Positions 47,846 to 59,045 of a stretch of DNA of 64,000 nucleotides are shown one piece after another. A program made the translations under genes and the position numbers. This stretch comes from Aquilaria yunnanensis (Eukaryota; Streptophyta; Magnoliopsida; Malvales; Thymelaeaceae). The stretch lies in contig CM077593.1 in assembly GCA_039654915.1 (NCBI GenBank), positions 117,607,413 through 117,671,412 of the forward strand, given 5' to 3'. Each line of letters starts with the position of its first letter. Position 1 is the first letter of the stretch. A model generated the notes under the pieces. The model was not told the origin of the DNA and searched no databases. It was given only the letters and a program-made list of their open reading frames with translations.

Positions 47846-48809
47846 TTACACCAGCAGACCCTTCACTTAGAGCAAACTAAACATACCAACAATTTTTTTT
47901 GTTTCTAATTCTTATTTAAAAGTTCGAGTCAAGCGTGACAGAACAACACTAATTTTTCATGAGGGAAAAGGATTTTAGCCAAATTCACTACAGCAGAGAA
48001 TTAATGTATTTCTTAAATTTGTTTCATACATAATTTTAATGCTTATATTTTTTTGTTGGTTTGAACTTCCACAAAGATGGTGCTAGCTTAAAGGTTGGTC
48101 GTAAAAGAATAGGGCATATGAATTAAGTATTGAGTTAATATCCTATTTACCAGTGGTGCGAAAAAAAAAAAAAAAGGCCACCAACACTATTATTTGGGAA
48201 ACTTCCCTTGTTTTACTAACACCTATTAAATTACGGAGAAGAACCACTACTAAAAAATGGACTTTTTCCAACAACCTTTTTCCACAGCTTTGCGTTGGAA
48301 AAATGAGTTTTCCAACGCTAAGCCGTTGGAAATAGGGCAGTTGGAAAAGCATGCATTGGAAAAATATTTCCAACGGCTCTTTTTTTTTTTGCCATTGGAA
48401 ATGGAGCCATTACAAATTTCCAACGGCTGAGGTTGTGGTCTGGGTTATGAGGTTTTCCAATGGCTTGAGCCGTTGGAAAATATACCAACAGCTTTAGCTA
48501 TTGGAAACGATACCAACGGCTAAGGCAATTGGAAATGATACCAACAGCTAAGGCCGTTGGAAACTTTGTAGAAAAAAATAAAATTTATAAATTACTAAAT
48601 TATATTTTATATTTTATAATATAACTAAAAACTTTAAAATAATTATATCTTATACCTACATAACAAAATATTCAAAGGCAGAAGGTCAAAAAACCATAAA
48701 ATTACAAAAATATAAAAATAAAAAAATTACAAAAAATTAGAAAAATCATTCTAAACTAGATCTGACAAATATCACAAAAAAAAATACAAGAAAAGCAGAG
48801 AGGGATAGT

Positions 48810-49320
48810 CAGATCCGATTCTAGAGGAGCCCTGGTGGATCAAAGCCAAGGCGGAGCACCGGCGGATATGGCGCGAGATGAGCTAAGGTGGAAGATTGGG
48901 TAGCATACGGCTAGCCTAGGCGGTCGGTCGGCGACGAAGAGCAAGAGCGAGACCGAGCAGAGAGAGCCACCGACGGAGCAGAGAGCGACGGAGCACGAGC
49001 GGATTGAAGCCAAGGCGGAGCACTGGCGAATCTGGCGTGAGGTGAGCCAAGGCAGAAAATCGGGCAGCATATGGCGAGCCTAGGCAGTCGGTCGGTGACA
49101 GAGAGCGACGAAGAGTGAGAGCGAGCAGAGAGAGCAAGCGACCAAATAAAGAGAGCGACGGAGCACGGGCGGAGCAAGAGCGAGCAGGAGTAGAGAGATC
49201 GACAAAGCACATCGGTGAGGGTAAGGGAGCACAGTGACAAGGAAGAAAGAAGAAACCAGATGGTGAGCAGAAATTGTGAGAGAGAAGAGATTGTGAGCGG
49301 CAGAGAGGTTGACTAGGGCT
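48810..49320. repeat. GC-rich degenerate repeat block inside the CACTA element
   Basis: A segment of about 170 bp occurs twice (from CAAAGCCAAGGCGGAGCACC at about 48840 and GAAGCCAAGGCGGAGCACTG at about 49006), with AGAGCGACGGAGCAC units between and after. Long open frames on the minus strand (48840-49240) follow from the repeat, with low-complexity Ser/Arg/Leu products. It may be captured host sequence, source unknown. Confidence 0.6.
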
Positions 49321-49400
49321 AGGTTAAGATGTATATATAGGGGTTATATAGGCTGGGCTTTAATATTTGGGCTGGGTTATAATATATATGGGTTAAGTTA

Positions 49401-49639
49401 TACTCCCCCCGTCCCATATTCTTTGCACCATTTGACTTTTTGGGCTAGTTTGACTTGAATTTTTTTATATTATTGATTGTTAGAAAAAAATTAAAAAATA
49501 TATATTTAGAAACTATAGGTCTTGATTTATCATTCACATATAAAAGTTTTTCATTTATATGTTAAAATGTCTAAAATAAAAAATCATAGATTAATTGGTA
49601 AAACGTGAATGGTGCAAAGAATTTGGGACGGAGGGAGTA
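49401..49639. mobile_element. Stowaway MITE nested in the CACTA element
   Basis: TA flanks. CTCCCCCCGTCCCATATTC and GAATTTGGGACGGAGGGAG are near-perfect inverted ends. This is the best-preserved Stowaway copy in the window. Confidence 0.92.
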
Positions 49640-49689
49640 TTATAGTATAAAATATATGCTACATACATTATAATATATAAAACATTGTA

Positions 49690-49764
49690 GTATAATATAT
49701 ATGATAGATTAATATATGTAATATATATATTAATATATATCATATATATGATACATTAACATAT

Positions 49765-49809
<45 letters not shown>

Positions 49810-50040
49810 CCATATAATAATAATAATAATAATATATGTATGGCATATACATCATATATCATATACTATGAACATGTTATTATGATATGTGTAAAATATG
49901 ATATGAATTATAATATGTATAAAAATATACTACGTATAAATATATATGTATTATGGTAAATATATATTATGATATATTATATAAATATATATAAATATCA
50001 ATATCAATGCAATATAAATATGCACACATATAAATGTGTG
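49690..50040. repeat. AT-rich microsatellite tract
   Basis: (TA)n of about 20 units at 49769-49808 with surrounding ATAT, TATG and AATA repeats. Confidence 0.85.
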
Positions 50041-50471
50041 TATCTGATATATCAAAATATTTCCAATGGCCTCGGCAGTTGGAAAAATAAAAACATTTTA
50101 ACTTACATGTTTTCCAACAGCCTAGGCAGTTGGAAAAATAAAAATAGTTTCCAACGGCCTAATAACAAATACTGAGATGCTTACATACTAGGCAATTGGA
50201 AAAAAAAAAAAATTTCCAACGGCCTAGGCAGTTGGAAACAATATAAACTAAGATGCATAATTTAACTTACCATTTTTCAATAGTTTAGGCCGTTGGAAAA
50301 GTGCTCGTTAGAAATTTTTCAACACTTCCAATGACTAAGCCGTTAGAGGTTTTTTTTTCACAAGGGTCAATTTTTTTCACAGTTTCCAACAGCCTAGTAC
50401 GTTGGAAATTTCCAACAACCAAGCCGTTGGAAAATGGACCGTTGGTAAAAAGCCTTTTTTTAGTAGTAAAC

Positions 50472-50584
50472 AATGGGGTTGGTGCGGCACTCAGCGGCTT
50501 CACTGAGAAGAACAGGCACAGGTGCTCTGGTGATTGGGATAAGCTTCTGAAAGCCATCCTCTCTTCTCCTTCTCTACATTCCAT
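50472..50584 (-). pseudogene. Possible first exon split from the 47.0-47.8 kb gene by the CACTA element
   Basis: The minus strand opens MECREGEERMAFRSLSQSPE, continues HLCLFFSVKPLSAAPTPL and runs into the CACTA 3' end. From the internal Met, MAFRSLSQ looks like an organelle-targeting start. Removing the element and one AAC copy rejoins the frame as PTPLFFS followed by GTAATT, a donor, at about 48235. The gene fragments at 47663 and 47000 are then downstream on the same strand. This is an inference, with no homology support. Confidence 0.3.
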
Positions 50585-50594
50585 TGGCTCATAG

Positions 50595-51420
50595 AGACCA
50601 ACATCTTCATATCTCTAAAGCTGTTTTCCTTATTGTATGCGGTGCATCGGATTTTGATTTCAATATGAAAGCAATATTCACTGCATAGAGTGATTGATTT
50701 ATGTGCTCCAATGCTCACATGTAATATGATAAGGACATCTAAGCATTAAAAATCTCCAAATTAATAAATAAGCAACAAATGGATCCAGAAAAACAAACAT
50801 GATATATATTTTTTTCAGTTTTTTAATAAAAGTCAATGGCTGGTACAAAATTGATGATATTAGAAAAAAAAAAAAAACAAGAGCACTGAAAATCAAACGC
50901 AACTAGGAAAATCGAGTCGGACCAAAATAATTACCTATTGATAAAGGAAAAATTTTCCTTTTGAAGAATTGATTTGCCTAGTTTGTTCACCTGAAACAAG
51001 ATTTTTTTTGTGAAACCACTTTGCCACTGCAACAATTAATCTTGTGTAGGGCAGGACCGCTTATTTTCTTTTTCGGTGTAACATAATATTAACTTTAAGT
51101 GAATGTAGAAGTTAAACACGATTATGTCAAAGGTGTTAATGAGATAACAAATGTTTCTAAATTTATCTGCTGGTGGAGAAAAAATATAATTTCCACCGCT
51201 AGTGGATAGAATATTAATCCTATTAAGTCTTTGTATTTCTGTTTGATTAAATCTAGCATTACTAGATCTAGTAAAGGTTAATTTAACTATTTAAATGAGA
51301 ATTAGCTTTTTCAACTTCAATAAAGTAAAAAATTTTATTTCCCTTAATATAATTTGAATATTTTAAATATTTTTTGTCTCACAAGTTTTGCTAAAAAGCG
51401 TTACAAGTGACTAGATATTA
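50595..51420. other. AT-rich intergenic stretch
   Basis: No recognisable gene or complete element. Poly(A) and poly(T) runs are near 50810 and 50866. Confidence 0.4.
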
Positions 51421-51675
51421 TACTACCTCCATCCATAATGTTTCTTACTTTTTTTTTTTTTTACTTTTTGAAATTGTGTTTACTCATTTATATTTTTTTA
51501 AATGATACATAAGCATATATATATATATAATTGATGGAAATAATAAACTAAATATTGAGTTTCAAAGTATAATTATTATTTGGAATATTTTAAAAAAAAA
51601 TAAAATAAGAAAATATTGGTGAAACTCAATTCTAAATAATTAAAAGTAACAAACATTATGGAGCAAAAAGAGACA
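51421..51675. mobile_element. Stowaway-like MITE (degenerate)
   Basis: TACTACCTCCATCCATAATG on the left pairs with CATTATGGAGCAAAAAG on the right around an AT-rich body. GAGTTTCAAAGTA and its partner GAAACTCAATTC mark the inner arms. Confidence 0.6.
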
Positions 51676-52001
51676 TTTTGTCCATATTTATGGCAATTGG
51701 ACTAATTAACACTTAATCGGTGATTGATCAGGCTTAAATTTCAATTGAAAGAGATAAAAATATATATAGGATCTTAATTGATCAAGGAATAATTAGAGGC
51801 TTTATTTAAATAAATGAAACATAATTAACAAATTTCCATTATCTCTAAATCTTCGTTCGGCTTTGAATATTTCGTTCGGGTATGAGAATGTTGGAACAAC
51901 GACCAGAAATGTCGATCACTTCTAGATCCACGCATCCGGCTGGCAGCTTCTTTTTTTGTCCCCTTCATATAGTATCTTCCCTAGCCCTCCGAAAGAAGAA
52001 A

Positions 52002-52027
52002 CCCGCCCCCCCCCCCCCCCCCCCCCC
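52002..52027. repeat. Poly-C tract in the GRAS gene leader region
   Basis: A run of about 25 C residues, about 230 bp before the GRAS start codon. Confidence 0.9.
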
Positions 52028-52254
52028 TCTTCTCACTCTCTTTCCAATAGCCTTCTCGAATATAGTAGTGACAAAGAAATAAAAACAAATAGTTGTCCAA
52101 CGACGATCCTTAATGGATTGGGAGAAACCAAGAAATTGTCCCTCCTAATTTGTTTCCTTCCCCTTAATATCAACCCCCCTAGCTATGCTCTTGATTTCCT
52201 CATAGATCATCCAATTGAAGCATTTTCTCTCTCTTGAGTACTTCAGCCGGCAAA

Positions 52255-53694
52255 ATGATTACTCCATGTCCTGAGGGGAAAGAGGATCTCCTTGCCTTAA
52301 CCCTTGCAATTCTGCCGTCCAACACAGGCGATGATATCAGGAAGAAGAGGAGGAAAAGGAAAGATTCCTCCAATCAAACGAAACTTATTTCTACCCAAGG
52401 TTTGGAAGGCAAGATTTATTTGCTCCTTAAAGAGAGAGACGAAATGTTGAAGATCAAATATGCTAATCATTTTAATCACCTGAAACGAAGCAGACCGTTA
52501 ATGGTGGCCGCAGATCAAGTGAACAGCGGGAAAGGTCTCCATTTGTTCCATCTACTGCTTATAACGGCCACCGCTGTCTCCGAGAGCAACGCCGTCGTGG
52601 CAATGGAGAATCTGACCGACCTCTATCGGGCCGTTTCCTTGGTCGGCGACTCTGTGCAACGAGTTGTCGCTTATTTCGCTGACGGCCTGGTGGCCAGGCT
52701 CCTCACGCCAGACTCGCAGTTCCTCGATACGATCACTGAACCGCCGACCAAGGAGGAGGAGTTTCTAGCTTTCACTTCCATGTACCGAGCGTCGCCGTAT
52801 TACCAGTTCGCACATTTCACGGCGAATCAGGCGATCTTGGAGGCGTTCGAGAGGGAGGAGGAGACGAACAATCGTGAGCTTCACGTAATTGACTTCGACG
52901 TCTCGTACGGATTTCAGTGGCCTTGTCTTATACAATCTCTCTACGACAAGGCTTCCCCTGGAGGCCGAATCCTGTTCAGGCTCACGTGCTATGGGCGTAG
53001 CCAAGAGGAGCTTCGTGAAACGGAGCAACGACTCACGAGTTTCGCAAAGCCATTCCCCAACATAATTTTCGAGTTTGAGGGGCTGATAAACGGGTCGAAG
53101 TCATCAAATTTAAGGAGGAAGAAAACGGAGACGATAGCAGTAAATTTCGTCTTCCCGTTGAGCACCCTAAACGAGTACTTGAAAAGATCGGACACATTGA
53201 AATTGGTCCATTCGATGAAGCCCTCGATCGTGGTGGGGGTGGAGCAGGAGATCTGTCGGAGCCCGAGGAGCTTCTTTTCGAGATTCATGGCGTCGCTGCA
53301 ATACTTCGCGGCGATGTTCGACTCGCTGGACGGCTGCCTACCTCTGGATAGCCCGGAGAGGCTGAGCATCGAGAAGAACCACCTGGGGAAGGAGATAATA
53401 AGGACGACGGTGAATAGCGACGACGACGGTGAGAAAAGCTGCCGGAGATATGTGAGGATGGAGACATGGAAGGGGAGGATGGAGGGCTGTGGGTTTAGGG
53501 AAACGAAGCTGAGCTCGAAATGTCTGATGCAGGCGAGGCTTCTGTTGAAGATTCGGACACAATCTTGCGCGCAGCGGTTTGGCGAGAACGAAGGGTTCAA
53601 AGTTGTGGATAGGAATGAAGGGAAAGCTCTTTCTTTGGGCTGGCAAGACCGGTGCTTGCTTACTGTCTCCGCATGGCGATTGTGTGATCACTGA
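52255..53694 (+). CDS. GRAS-family transcription factor
   Basis: An intron-less frame of 479 residues from the ATG at 52255 (MITPCPEGKED); the frame opens upstream at 52234 without an ATG. A basic patch RKKRRKRK (29-36) may be a nuclear signal. The GRAS domain fills about 95-479: leucine-rich region LHLFHLLLITATAVSESNA; VHIID motif as LHVIDFDVSYGFQWPCLIQS (209-228); second leucine-rich part; the PFYRE region near VVGVEQEICRSPRSFFSRF and AAMFDSLDGCLPLDSPERL; and SAW motifs with LGWQDRCLLTVSAWRL at the end. GRAS proteins are plant regulators of development, hormone and symbiosis signalling. The IDFDxSYGFQWP signature places it outside DELLA and SCR and nearer the NSP2 or SCL26 type, but I cannot fix the subfamily. 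It looks intact. Confidence 0.9.
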   Translation: MITPCPEGKEDLLALTLAILPSNTGDDIRKKRRKRKDSSNQTKLISTQGLEGKIYLLLKERDEMLKIKYANHFNHLKRSRPLMVAADQVNSGKGLHLFHLLLITATAVSESNAVVAMENLTDLYRAVSLVGDSVQRVVAYFADGLVARLLTPDSQFLDTITEPPTKEEEFLAFTSMYRASPYYQFAHFTANQAILEAFEREEETNNRELHVIDFDVSYGFQWPCLIQSLYDKASPGGRILFRLTCYGRSQEELRETEQRLTSFAKPFPNIIFEFEGLINGSKSSNLRRKKTETIAVNFVFPLSTLNEYLKRSDTLKLVHSMKPSIVVGVEQEICRSPRSFFSRFMASLQYFAAMFDSLDGCLPLDSPERLSIEKNHLGKEIIRTTVNSDDDGEKSCRRYVRMETWKGRMEGCGFRETKLSSKCLMQARLLLKIRTQSCAQRFGENEGFKVVDRNEGKALSLGWQDRCLLTVSAWRLCDH

Positions 53695-54160
53695 GACATG
53701 ATAACAGTTACGTAATGACTTTCTTCTCAGATGTATAATATATATTTTCTATATAAAACGTTTTCAAGGTATATTTAATGTGTTATAGTTTGAAATTTAT
53801 GAGATAGAAATGTCTGAATTGTCCATAATTTGTTAATTAGCCAAATGATGGAATATGAAAGATATTTGATATTACAACGTGATTATTGTCCCCGGCATCT
53901 CAGCAACATGACTTGGGTATTAGGGGACATCCGGCGAAGGTCGGGTTCAAATATCACCTACACCAGTTTTCCCCTTAAATATATGTTGGTTTGATAGTAT
54001 TCTGAGTCCCACAGAAGCTGATATCTTTTTTTCCCAAAATATATATATATTCTCATCAACCATATATACTTATACATACACTTCTGAATAAAAATTAAAG
54101 AAAAAAAAAAGTAAACATTTTAAAGGAAATTTGAATCATGTAACGCAAAAAAAAAAAAGC
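53695..54160. other. 3' flank of the GRAS gene
   Basis: AT-rich. At about 53888-53975, TCTCAGCAACATGACTTGGG followed by GTCGGGTTCAAATATC has a B-box-like GGTTCAAAT and could be a SINE fragment. Otherwise I see nothing. Confidence 0.35.
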
Positions 54161-55665
54161 GTTGAATCATGTAAAGCCGCAAGGTTTGGGTTCTCCAAAG
54201 ACAAGAGCTCCTAAAATCATGGTGTTAAATACTATAGAATACTCTGGTACAACATTTACCGCGAGTAAGCAGTACCGGTATAAATATTTTTACATTTTGT
54301 TATTTTATTGTGTGGTATATTATGGTATACCAAAATATTTAATGGTATTTTGTATATCGTTCACTTTTTGTGTACATTTTATCCAAAAATTGCCGTATAC
54401 CATAAATACCACGATGTACATACTGTGATATTTTATTTTCATGGATATATGTGAGATATTTTTTTTCATTTTACATCAAAATATCATAAATATATAAAGC
54501 ATTAAAATATAATTAATGCACATATCATAAAATAAATATTTATTTTTATTATTTTAGTTACTTTTCTTTGTTAATATAAAAATTTAATAGTTACTTAAAC
54601 CCACCGAAGAACTCAATGTTGTATTAGAAAATGTATTATTGTTATTAAAGTATTATTTTTTTCTCTTATATCAATAAACTAATTTCTTTTTTAGTATTAT
54701 TTATTTTTCTCTATATATATATAACATTTTTATATATTTTTTTATTAAGAAAATATCTTCTATCACATATATCTTATTTATATTTGACAAATTATAATGA
54801 GAAAAATTAAAATACATATAAAAATATGTAAAAAAATATTAAATTTATATCATCTTAAAATAATATTCTAATATTTATTTTTTTATAAAAATAGTAACGG
54901 TGTACAACACAACATACTATATAATATACCTTAAAAATTTATTATACAACATACCTAGTGGTAACAAAATTTAATACCTAGCCTAAAATTTTGTCCCTCG
55001 ACTGCACCTGTACTAATCAAACCAGAAGGAGGCTCACACTCAATGATTACGTTACTTTGGTTTAAATGTAACCTAATTCTCCTTAATCATTGAGTCGGCA
55101 GATGCCATTTACTTGTTTTCTTATGTCTTCCTATCCTTTGCCGAGGGCATATCCTAACGCCTTCTGTCAACAGTTTCTTATTTTGACGGCTTTCCTTTTA
55201 ACTCCCATTCGATAGTGGGACCATCCAACAAATAAATAAAAATAAAAAAATTAAGACACTTGATTTACGTGGTTCAAATCATGTAAAAGAAAAAAAATCG
55301 AATCATGAGAAGCTGCCGGGTTTGGGTTCTCCAAAGACGAGCTCTTAAATTTTGTCTTCTGCCCGCACCTGAACTAATTGAACCAAAAGGAGGCTCACAC
55401 GCAACGATTACATTGCTCAAAGTTTAAGTGTAACCTAATTGTCCGTAATAATTGAGCCGGCAGATGCCATTTGCTTGTTTTCTTGTGTCTTCTGATCCTT
55501 TGCCGAGGTCATATCCTAACGTTTTCTACCAACACTTTTCTTATTCCGATGGCTTTCCTTTTTATTCCCATCGGGTAGTGCGGAGTGTCCAACAAATAAA
55601 AAAAGAAAAAGACACACAAGTTACATGGTTCGACTCATCAAACTAACCTACGTTGGGGAAATAAC
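54161..55665. repeat. Tandem duplication of about 364 bp, first copy split by a hAT element
   Basis: GGTTTGGGTTCTCCAAAGAC occurs at 54183 and 55319. AGGAGGCTCACAC, GGCAGATGCCATTT, CCTTTGCCGAGG and CATATCCTAACG each occur in both copies (about 55028-55160 and 55390-55520). Removing the 54218-54981 insertion plus 8 bp leaves two head-to-tail units about 364 bp long. Each unit ends with an ACGTGGTTCAAATC or ACATGGTTCGACTC motif. Confidence 0.85.
54218..54981. mobile_element. hAT-type element with exact 8-bp target duplication
   Basis: CCTAAAAT lies at 54210-54217 and 54982-54989. The second copy of the surrounding tandem unit shows the empty site, confirming the boundaries. The ends CATGGTGTTAAAT and ATTTAATACCTAG are imperfect inverted repeats. 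The interior is AT-rich with GGTATACC motifs and no ORF. Confidence 0.85.
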
Positions 55666-55751
55666 CACTAACATCAAAATAATAATAATAATTGCAAAAG
55701 CTTCTGCTGTAACCCTTTGGTGTGGCTTCCTTTCTTTTTTTGAAACCCTTA

Positions 55752-56665
55752 AGTGACGTTTAGTTGCAGAAAATAGTTTTCCTTTTATTTTTCTATTTCT
55801 AGTTTTCATTTTCCATGGTTAGTTTTCTAAAATGTTTTCAAAAAACATGTTTGGCTGTTTCTACAAGAAAATAATTTTTGAAAATTAAAAAATAAAAAAT
55901 ATTTTTAGTTAAGAAAATTTTTTTCATTGCGGCATTTTGAAGCAATTGCTCGTACCTAGTAGCGTCGACGTATTTCTCCAAATCTCCAACGTAACGGTCA
56001 AAATCTGAAACTTTGAAGCGAAGTTCAAAGGAGCTATCCTCCAGCCCCATCAAAATCTCAGCCCAATCTAGGATCCAATTATGTCCGGTCCTTGCGCGGA
56101 TCCGAAGCCGAAGCACCTTTCGTCGTCTCCTCCCTTGATCCTCCTCCTTGTCTTCGTCCTCATTATTAAGTCGATCTTCTTCAACTTTTCGCCCTTCTTC
56201 ATTTTCCTTGTTGTTTTCTTCATTCTCAACTGCATCGTCTTCATCGTTTTCCCAACCTCCAAGCTAAATCCTGAGGAAATCGTCACCAGATTTATGGTCA
56301 TAAGGAGGCGGCAAATGAGGAGGTGCGTCTTCCTCTGGAGCGGAGATCAATTGGAGGACCTGGAGAAAGGAAGGGTCGTTAGCTTTATCTAGACTGGGAG
56401 AGAGAGAATGCGGGAGGGAAAAGGTCGAAGGCTTCGGGAGGGAGGAGACCGATCGGGAGACAAAGAGAGAGAGCCCGATAGATTTCCCATTTTTGGGAAA
56501 ATAGAAACTACTTAAACCAAGTTTTCTAATTCTTACTAACATAGAAATTTGTTTTCTAGGAAAACTGAAAAAGAAATTTATTTAACTAAACACATTTTCT
56601 TTTCATTTTCTAATTTTTGAAAATATTTCTAGAAAAATTTGAAAATTCTCTACAACTAAACAAGG
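55752..56665. mobile_element. Foldback element carrying a host E3-ligase gene fragment
   Basis: GTTTAGTTGCAGAAAATAG on the left and CTCTACAACTAAAC on the right are inverted repeats. The AT-rich arms (55752-55925, 56480-56665) can pair; they share blocks such as TTTTCATTTTC. CCTTA flanks both sides (55747-55751, 56666-56670). The 550-bp centre is much richer in GC and codes for a host-like protein on the minus strand. The terminus matches that of the intron MITE at 7421. Confidence 0.75.
55930..56400 (-). pseudogene. Captured fragment of a CIP8/RING1-like E3 ubiquitin ligase
   Basis: The minus strand runs in one frame with a single stop: PHLPPPYDHKSGDDFLRI, stop, LGGWENDEDDAVENEENNK, a Glu/Asp-rich stretch, GRRRKVLRLRIRARTG, HNWILDWAEILMGLEDSSFE, LRFKVSDFDRYVGDLEKYVD and ATRYEQLLQNAAM. 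This is the region just before the RING finger in CIP8/RING1-like ligases (DFLRIELDGW, WAEILMGLEDNS and YVDAAGYEALLQ blocks). The RING finger itself is absent, since the fragment stops at the transposon arm. It cannot act as a ligase. Confidence 0.75.
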
Positions 56666-56670
56666 CCTTA

Positions 56671-57266
56671 TATTTTCTCCTTCATGCTTTTGGCTTTTTC
56701 TATCATAAATTTACATCTCTCACACACATCTTTCAAATATAAAACACACATAACTTAGGTGGTCAACGTACCTCAATACACAGTTCACAATAAGCATCCC
56801 CTTCATCACTTATTATCTGAAAGCACCCTTTTATGTAGTGCACATTTTTGGCGTAATGCATACCTCTCTCTTCTTGTTGATGCACAAGCATACATATTTA
56901 CATGATGTATAAAGCAACCTTTCCACTACTTGCTAACCAAAGGTTCTATTCTACTTGATGCATATATACTCTCACACAATGTACACATCTTCTCTACTTA
57001 GTGATGCCCAAGGGCAAGTGCACCTTAATATTCTTCAATAAGGTTATTTATAGACTTCATTATTGACCAACTTATCATGTGAAACTGCTTTAGCCTCCAA
57101 ATGAATAGTACATCTAGTTTTTTCACTTTGAATTCTCTTCTTTGTACGAACAAAATAGCCTAATTTTAATTTTTCACATGTAATTTTTTGCCAACTCATG
57201 CAAAAATCCCCATGCATCAATTTCGCTCAACTAACCATTTTCCATGCTTTTCAAAAAAACTTATAG
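56671..57266. other. AT-rich intergenic stretch between two transposons
   Basis: No ORF or repeat structure worth naming. CACA-rich patches occur at 56715-56760. Confidence 0.4.
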
Positions 57267-57539
57267 CACAACAAGAAAAATGCAAAATCGTGATTGAAAA
57301 GACAGTTGAAATTCTGTTGCTAGTCATGGCAATCACTAATTAGTTGGAAACAAAAAGGTGTTCTTTATGTTGCGACTACTTGACAACTAATGTTTCAATA
57401 GCCCACTATGCGGTCGTCTTTCAATCAGTAAATTGTGCAAAATTTGACTGCAGTCACCTTTCAGTCAATATTTTAGGTGCTTAATTTTACTACAATATTT
57501 CTTCAGTAGCCAAGTTGATTTAGGATTTGACATTTTTTG

Positions 57540-58335
57540 GGATTTAGGGTTTTTTAGGGTTTGGAGTTTTTTTAGAGTCTAGGGTGTTGGGATTTTTTTT
57601 AGAGTTTAGGGTTTCAGATTTTTTTAGGGTTTAAGGATATATAATTATGATTTAGGGTTTTTAAGTATCTAAGGGTTTTGGATTTAAATTTTGGGTTTGG
57701 GATTTTTATTTAGGATTTAGGGTTTGAAATTAGTGTTTAGAGATATGGAATTAACTAGATATGGTTAAGCTATTGAATTAAGGTTTTGGGATTTGTTTTA
57801 GGGTTATTTAGGGTTTAGGGTTTGGGAGTTTTTGTAGGGTTTAGAGTTAGGATTTAAGGTTTTTTTTAGGATTTAAGGATATTGAATTAGGTATTAGTTG
57901 GATATGAGATTAAGGTTTGAGATTTTTATTTAAGGTTTAGTATATTTAAGCTTTAGGGTTTAAGGTTTTAGGGTTTATGGTTTAGGGTTAATGGTAGACT
58001 AGATTTAGGGTTTAGGGTTTAGGGATATAGAATTCAGGTTTAAGGTTTAAGGTTTAGGGATATGAAATTATGATTTAGGGTTTTTTAGGGTTTAAGAATA
58101 TTGAATTAAGGATTAGGGTATTAGATTAGCTTTAGGGTTGGGATTTTATAAGGTTTATGATTTCAAATTAGGGCTTAGGGATATGGAATTAAGATTTAGG
58201 GTATTGAATTACCTAGGTATTGGATATAGGTTTAGGGTTTGGGGGTTCTTTAAGGTTTAGGGAATTTGATATAGGGGGAATTGATATAAGATTTAAAGTT
58301 TTGGATTTAGAGTTTACGGTTTAAGGTCTCTAATT
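57540..58335 (+). repeat. Degenerate telomere-like array (TTTAGGG variants)
   Basis: About 800 bp made of TTTAGGG, TTTAGGGTTTTAGGG, TTAGGGATATGGAATTA and related variants in one orientation. The exact plant telomere heptamer occurs many times but rarely in long perfect runs. Confidence 0.85.
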
Positions 58336-58424
58336 CAATAATAACTCAATATTATAAACCCTAAATTGTAACCTAATACTATAATTCTAACTCTACTTAA
58401 TCATGTGTGTGTGTACGTGTATTT

Positions 58425-58462
58425 AATTATGTGTGTGTGTGCGTGTGTGTGTGTGTGTGTGT
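58425..58462. repeat. (TG)n microsatellite
   Basis: TG units with CG and TA interruptions between the telomere-like array and the 284-bp duplication. Confidence 0.85.
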
Positions 58463-58469
58463 ATGTGTC

Positions 58470-59045
58470 TAAATAAATCATTTACATTTAACAAAAAATA
58501 TGCTAAAAATGATGAACAAAGTGACTACATTCATACTAAAAGTGACCAAATAGTGATTGAAAAACAACTACACTCATAGAAAAAACAAGCTGAACAACAA
58601 CCGATTGTGATTGAATAACGACTGAGGTTTTAGTCGCTTTTCAGTGGCTAGTTTTCTATCTCCTTTAAAACCTTTTCTATACTTGGTTCAAGCACTCTCA
58701 ATTCTCTATTCTTTTCTCATTAACTCTCCCTTTACTCTTCCATTCTCAATTCTTAATAAATCATTTACATTTAACAAAAAATCTGCTAAAAACAATGAAC
58801 ATAGTCACTAAAAAGTGGCTACATTCATACCAAAAGTGACCAAATAGTGATTGAAAAACAACTATACTCTTAGAAAAAACAAGCTGAACAACGACCGATT
58901 GTGACTGAATAACGACTGAGGTTTCAGTCGCTTTTCAGTGGCTAGTTTTCTATCTCCTTTAAAACCTTTGCTATACTTGGTTCAAGCACTTTCAATTCTC
59001 TATTCTTTTCTCATTAACTCTCCCTTTACTCTTCCATTCTCAATT
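58470..59045. repeat. 284-bp tandem duplication inside the CACTA element
   Basis: AATAAATCATTTACATTTAA begins copies at about 58472 and 58756. Later blocks (AACAAGCTGAACAAC, CAGTCGCTTTTCAGTGGC, CTTGGTTCAAGCAC) recur at the same spacing with about 95% identity by eye. Confidence 0.9.

Larger units (their letters stand above)
48245..50468. mobile_element. Non-autonomous CACTA (En/Spm) element
   Basis: Starts CACTACTAAAAAATGG and ends CCTTTTTTTAGTAGTA, flanked by the 3-bp duplication AAC (48242-48244 and 50469-50471). Both subterminal regions (48250-48560, 50060-50455) carry about two dozen copies of TTTCCAACGGC/GCCGTTGGAAA variants, the transposase-binding pattern of CACTA elements. The interior has a GC-rich block (48800-49320) with repeated AGAGCGACGGAGCAC-like units, a nested Stowaway and an AT microsatellite. 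There is no transposase. The last base is A where G would mirror the 5' end. Confidence 0.93.

Noticed and set aside
48840..49240. Overlapping minus-strand ORFs of 76-109 codons rich in Ser, Arg and Leu
   Set aside because: They follow from the GC-rich repeat inside the CACTA element. No domain, and several frames are open at once.
52989..53600. 203-codon minus-strand ORF opposite the GRAS gene
   Set aside because: Antisense shadow of a conserved GRAS domain.
56081..56392. 103-codon + strand ORF with membrane-like segments
   Set aside because: It is the complement of the acidic E3-ligase fragment; the hydrophobic run mirrors Glu/Asp/Lys codons.
57540..58335. True chromosome end or fusion point
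   Set aside because: The TTTAGGG units are degenerate, sit within a CACTA element and have ordinary DNA on both sides.
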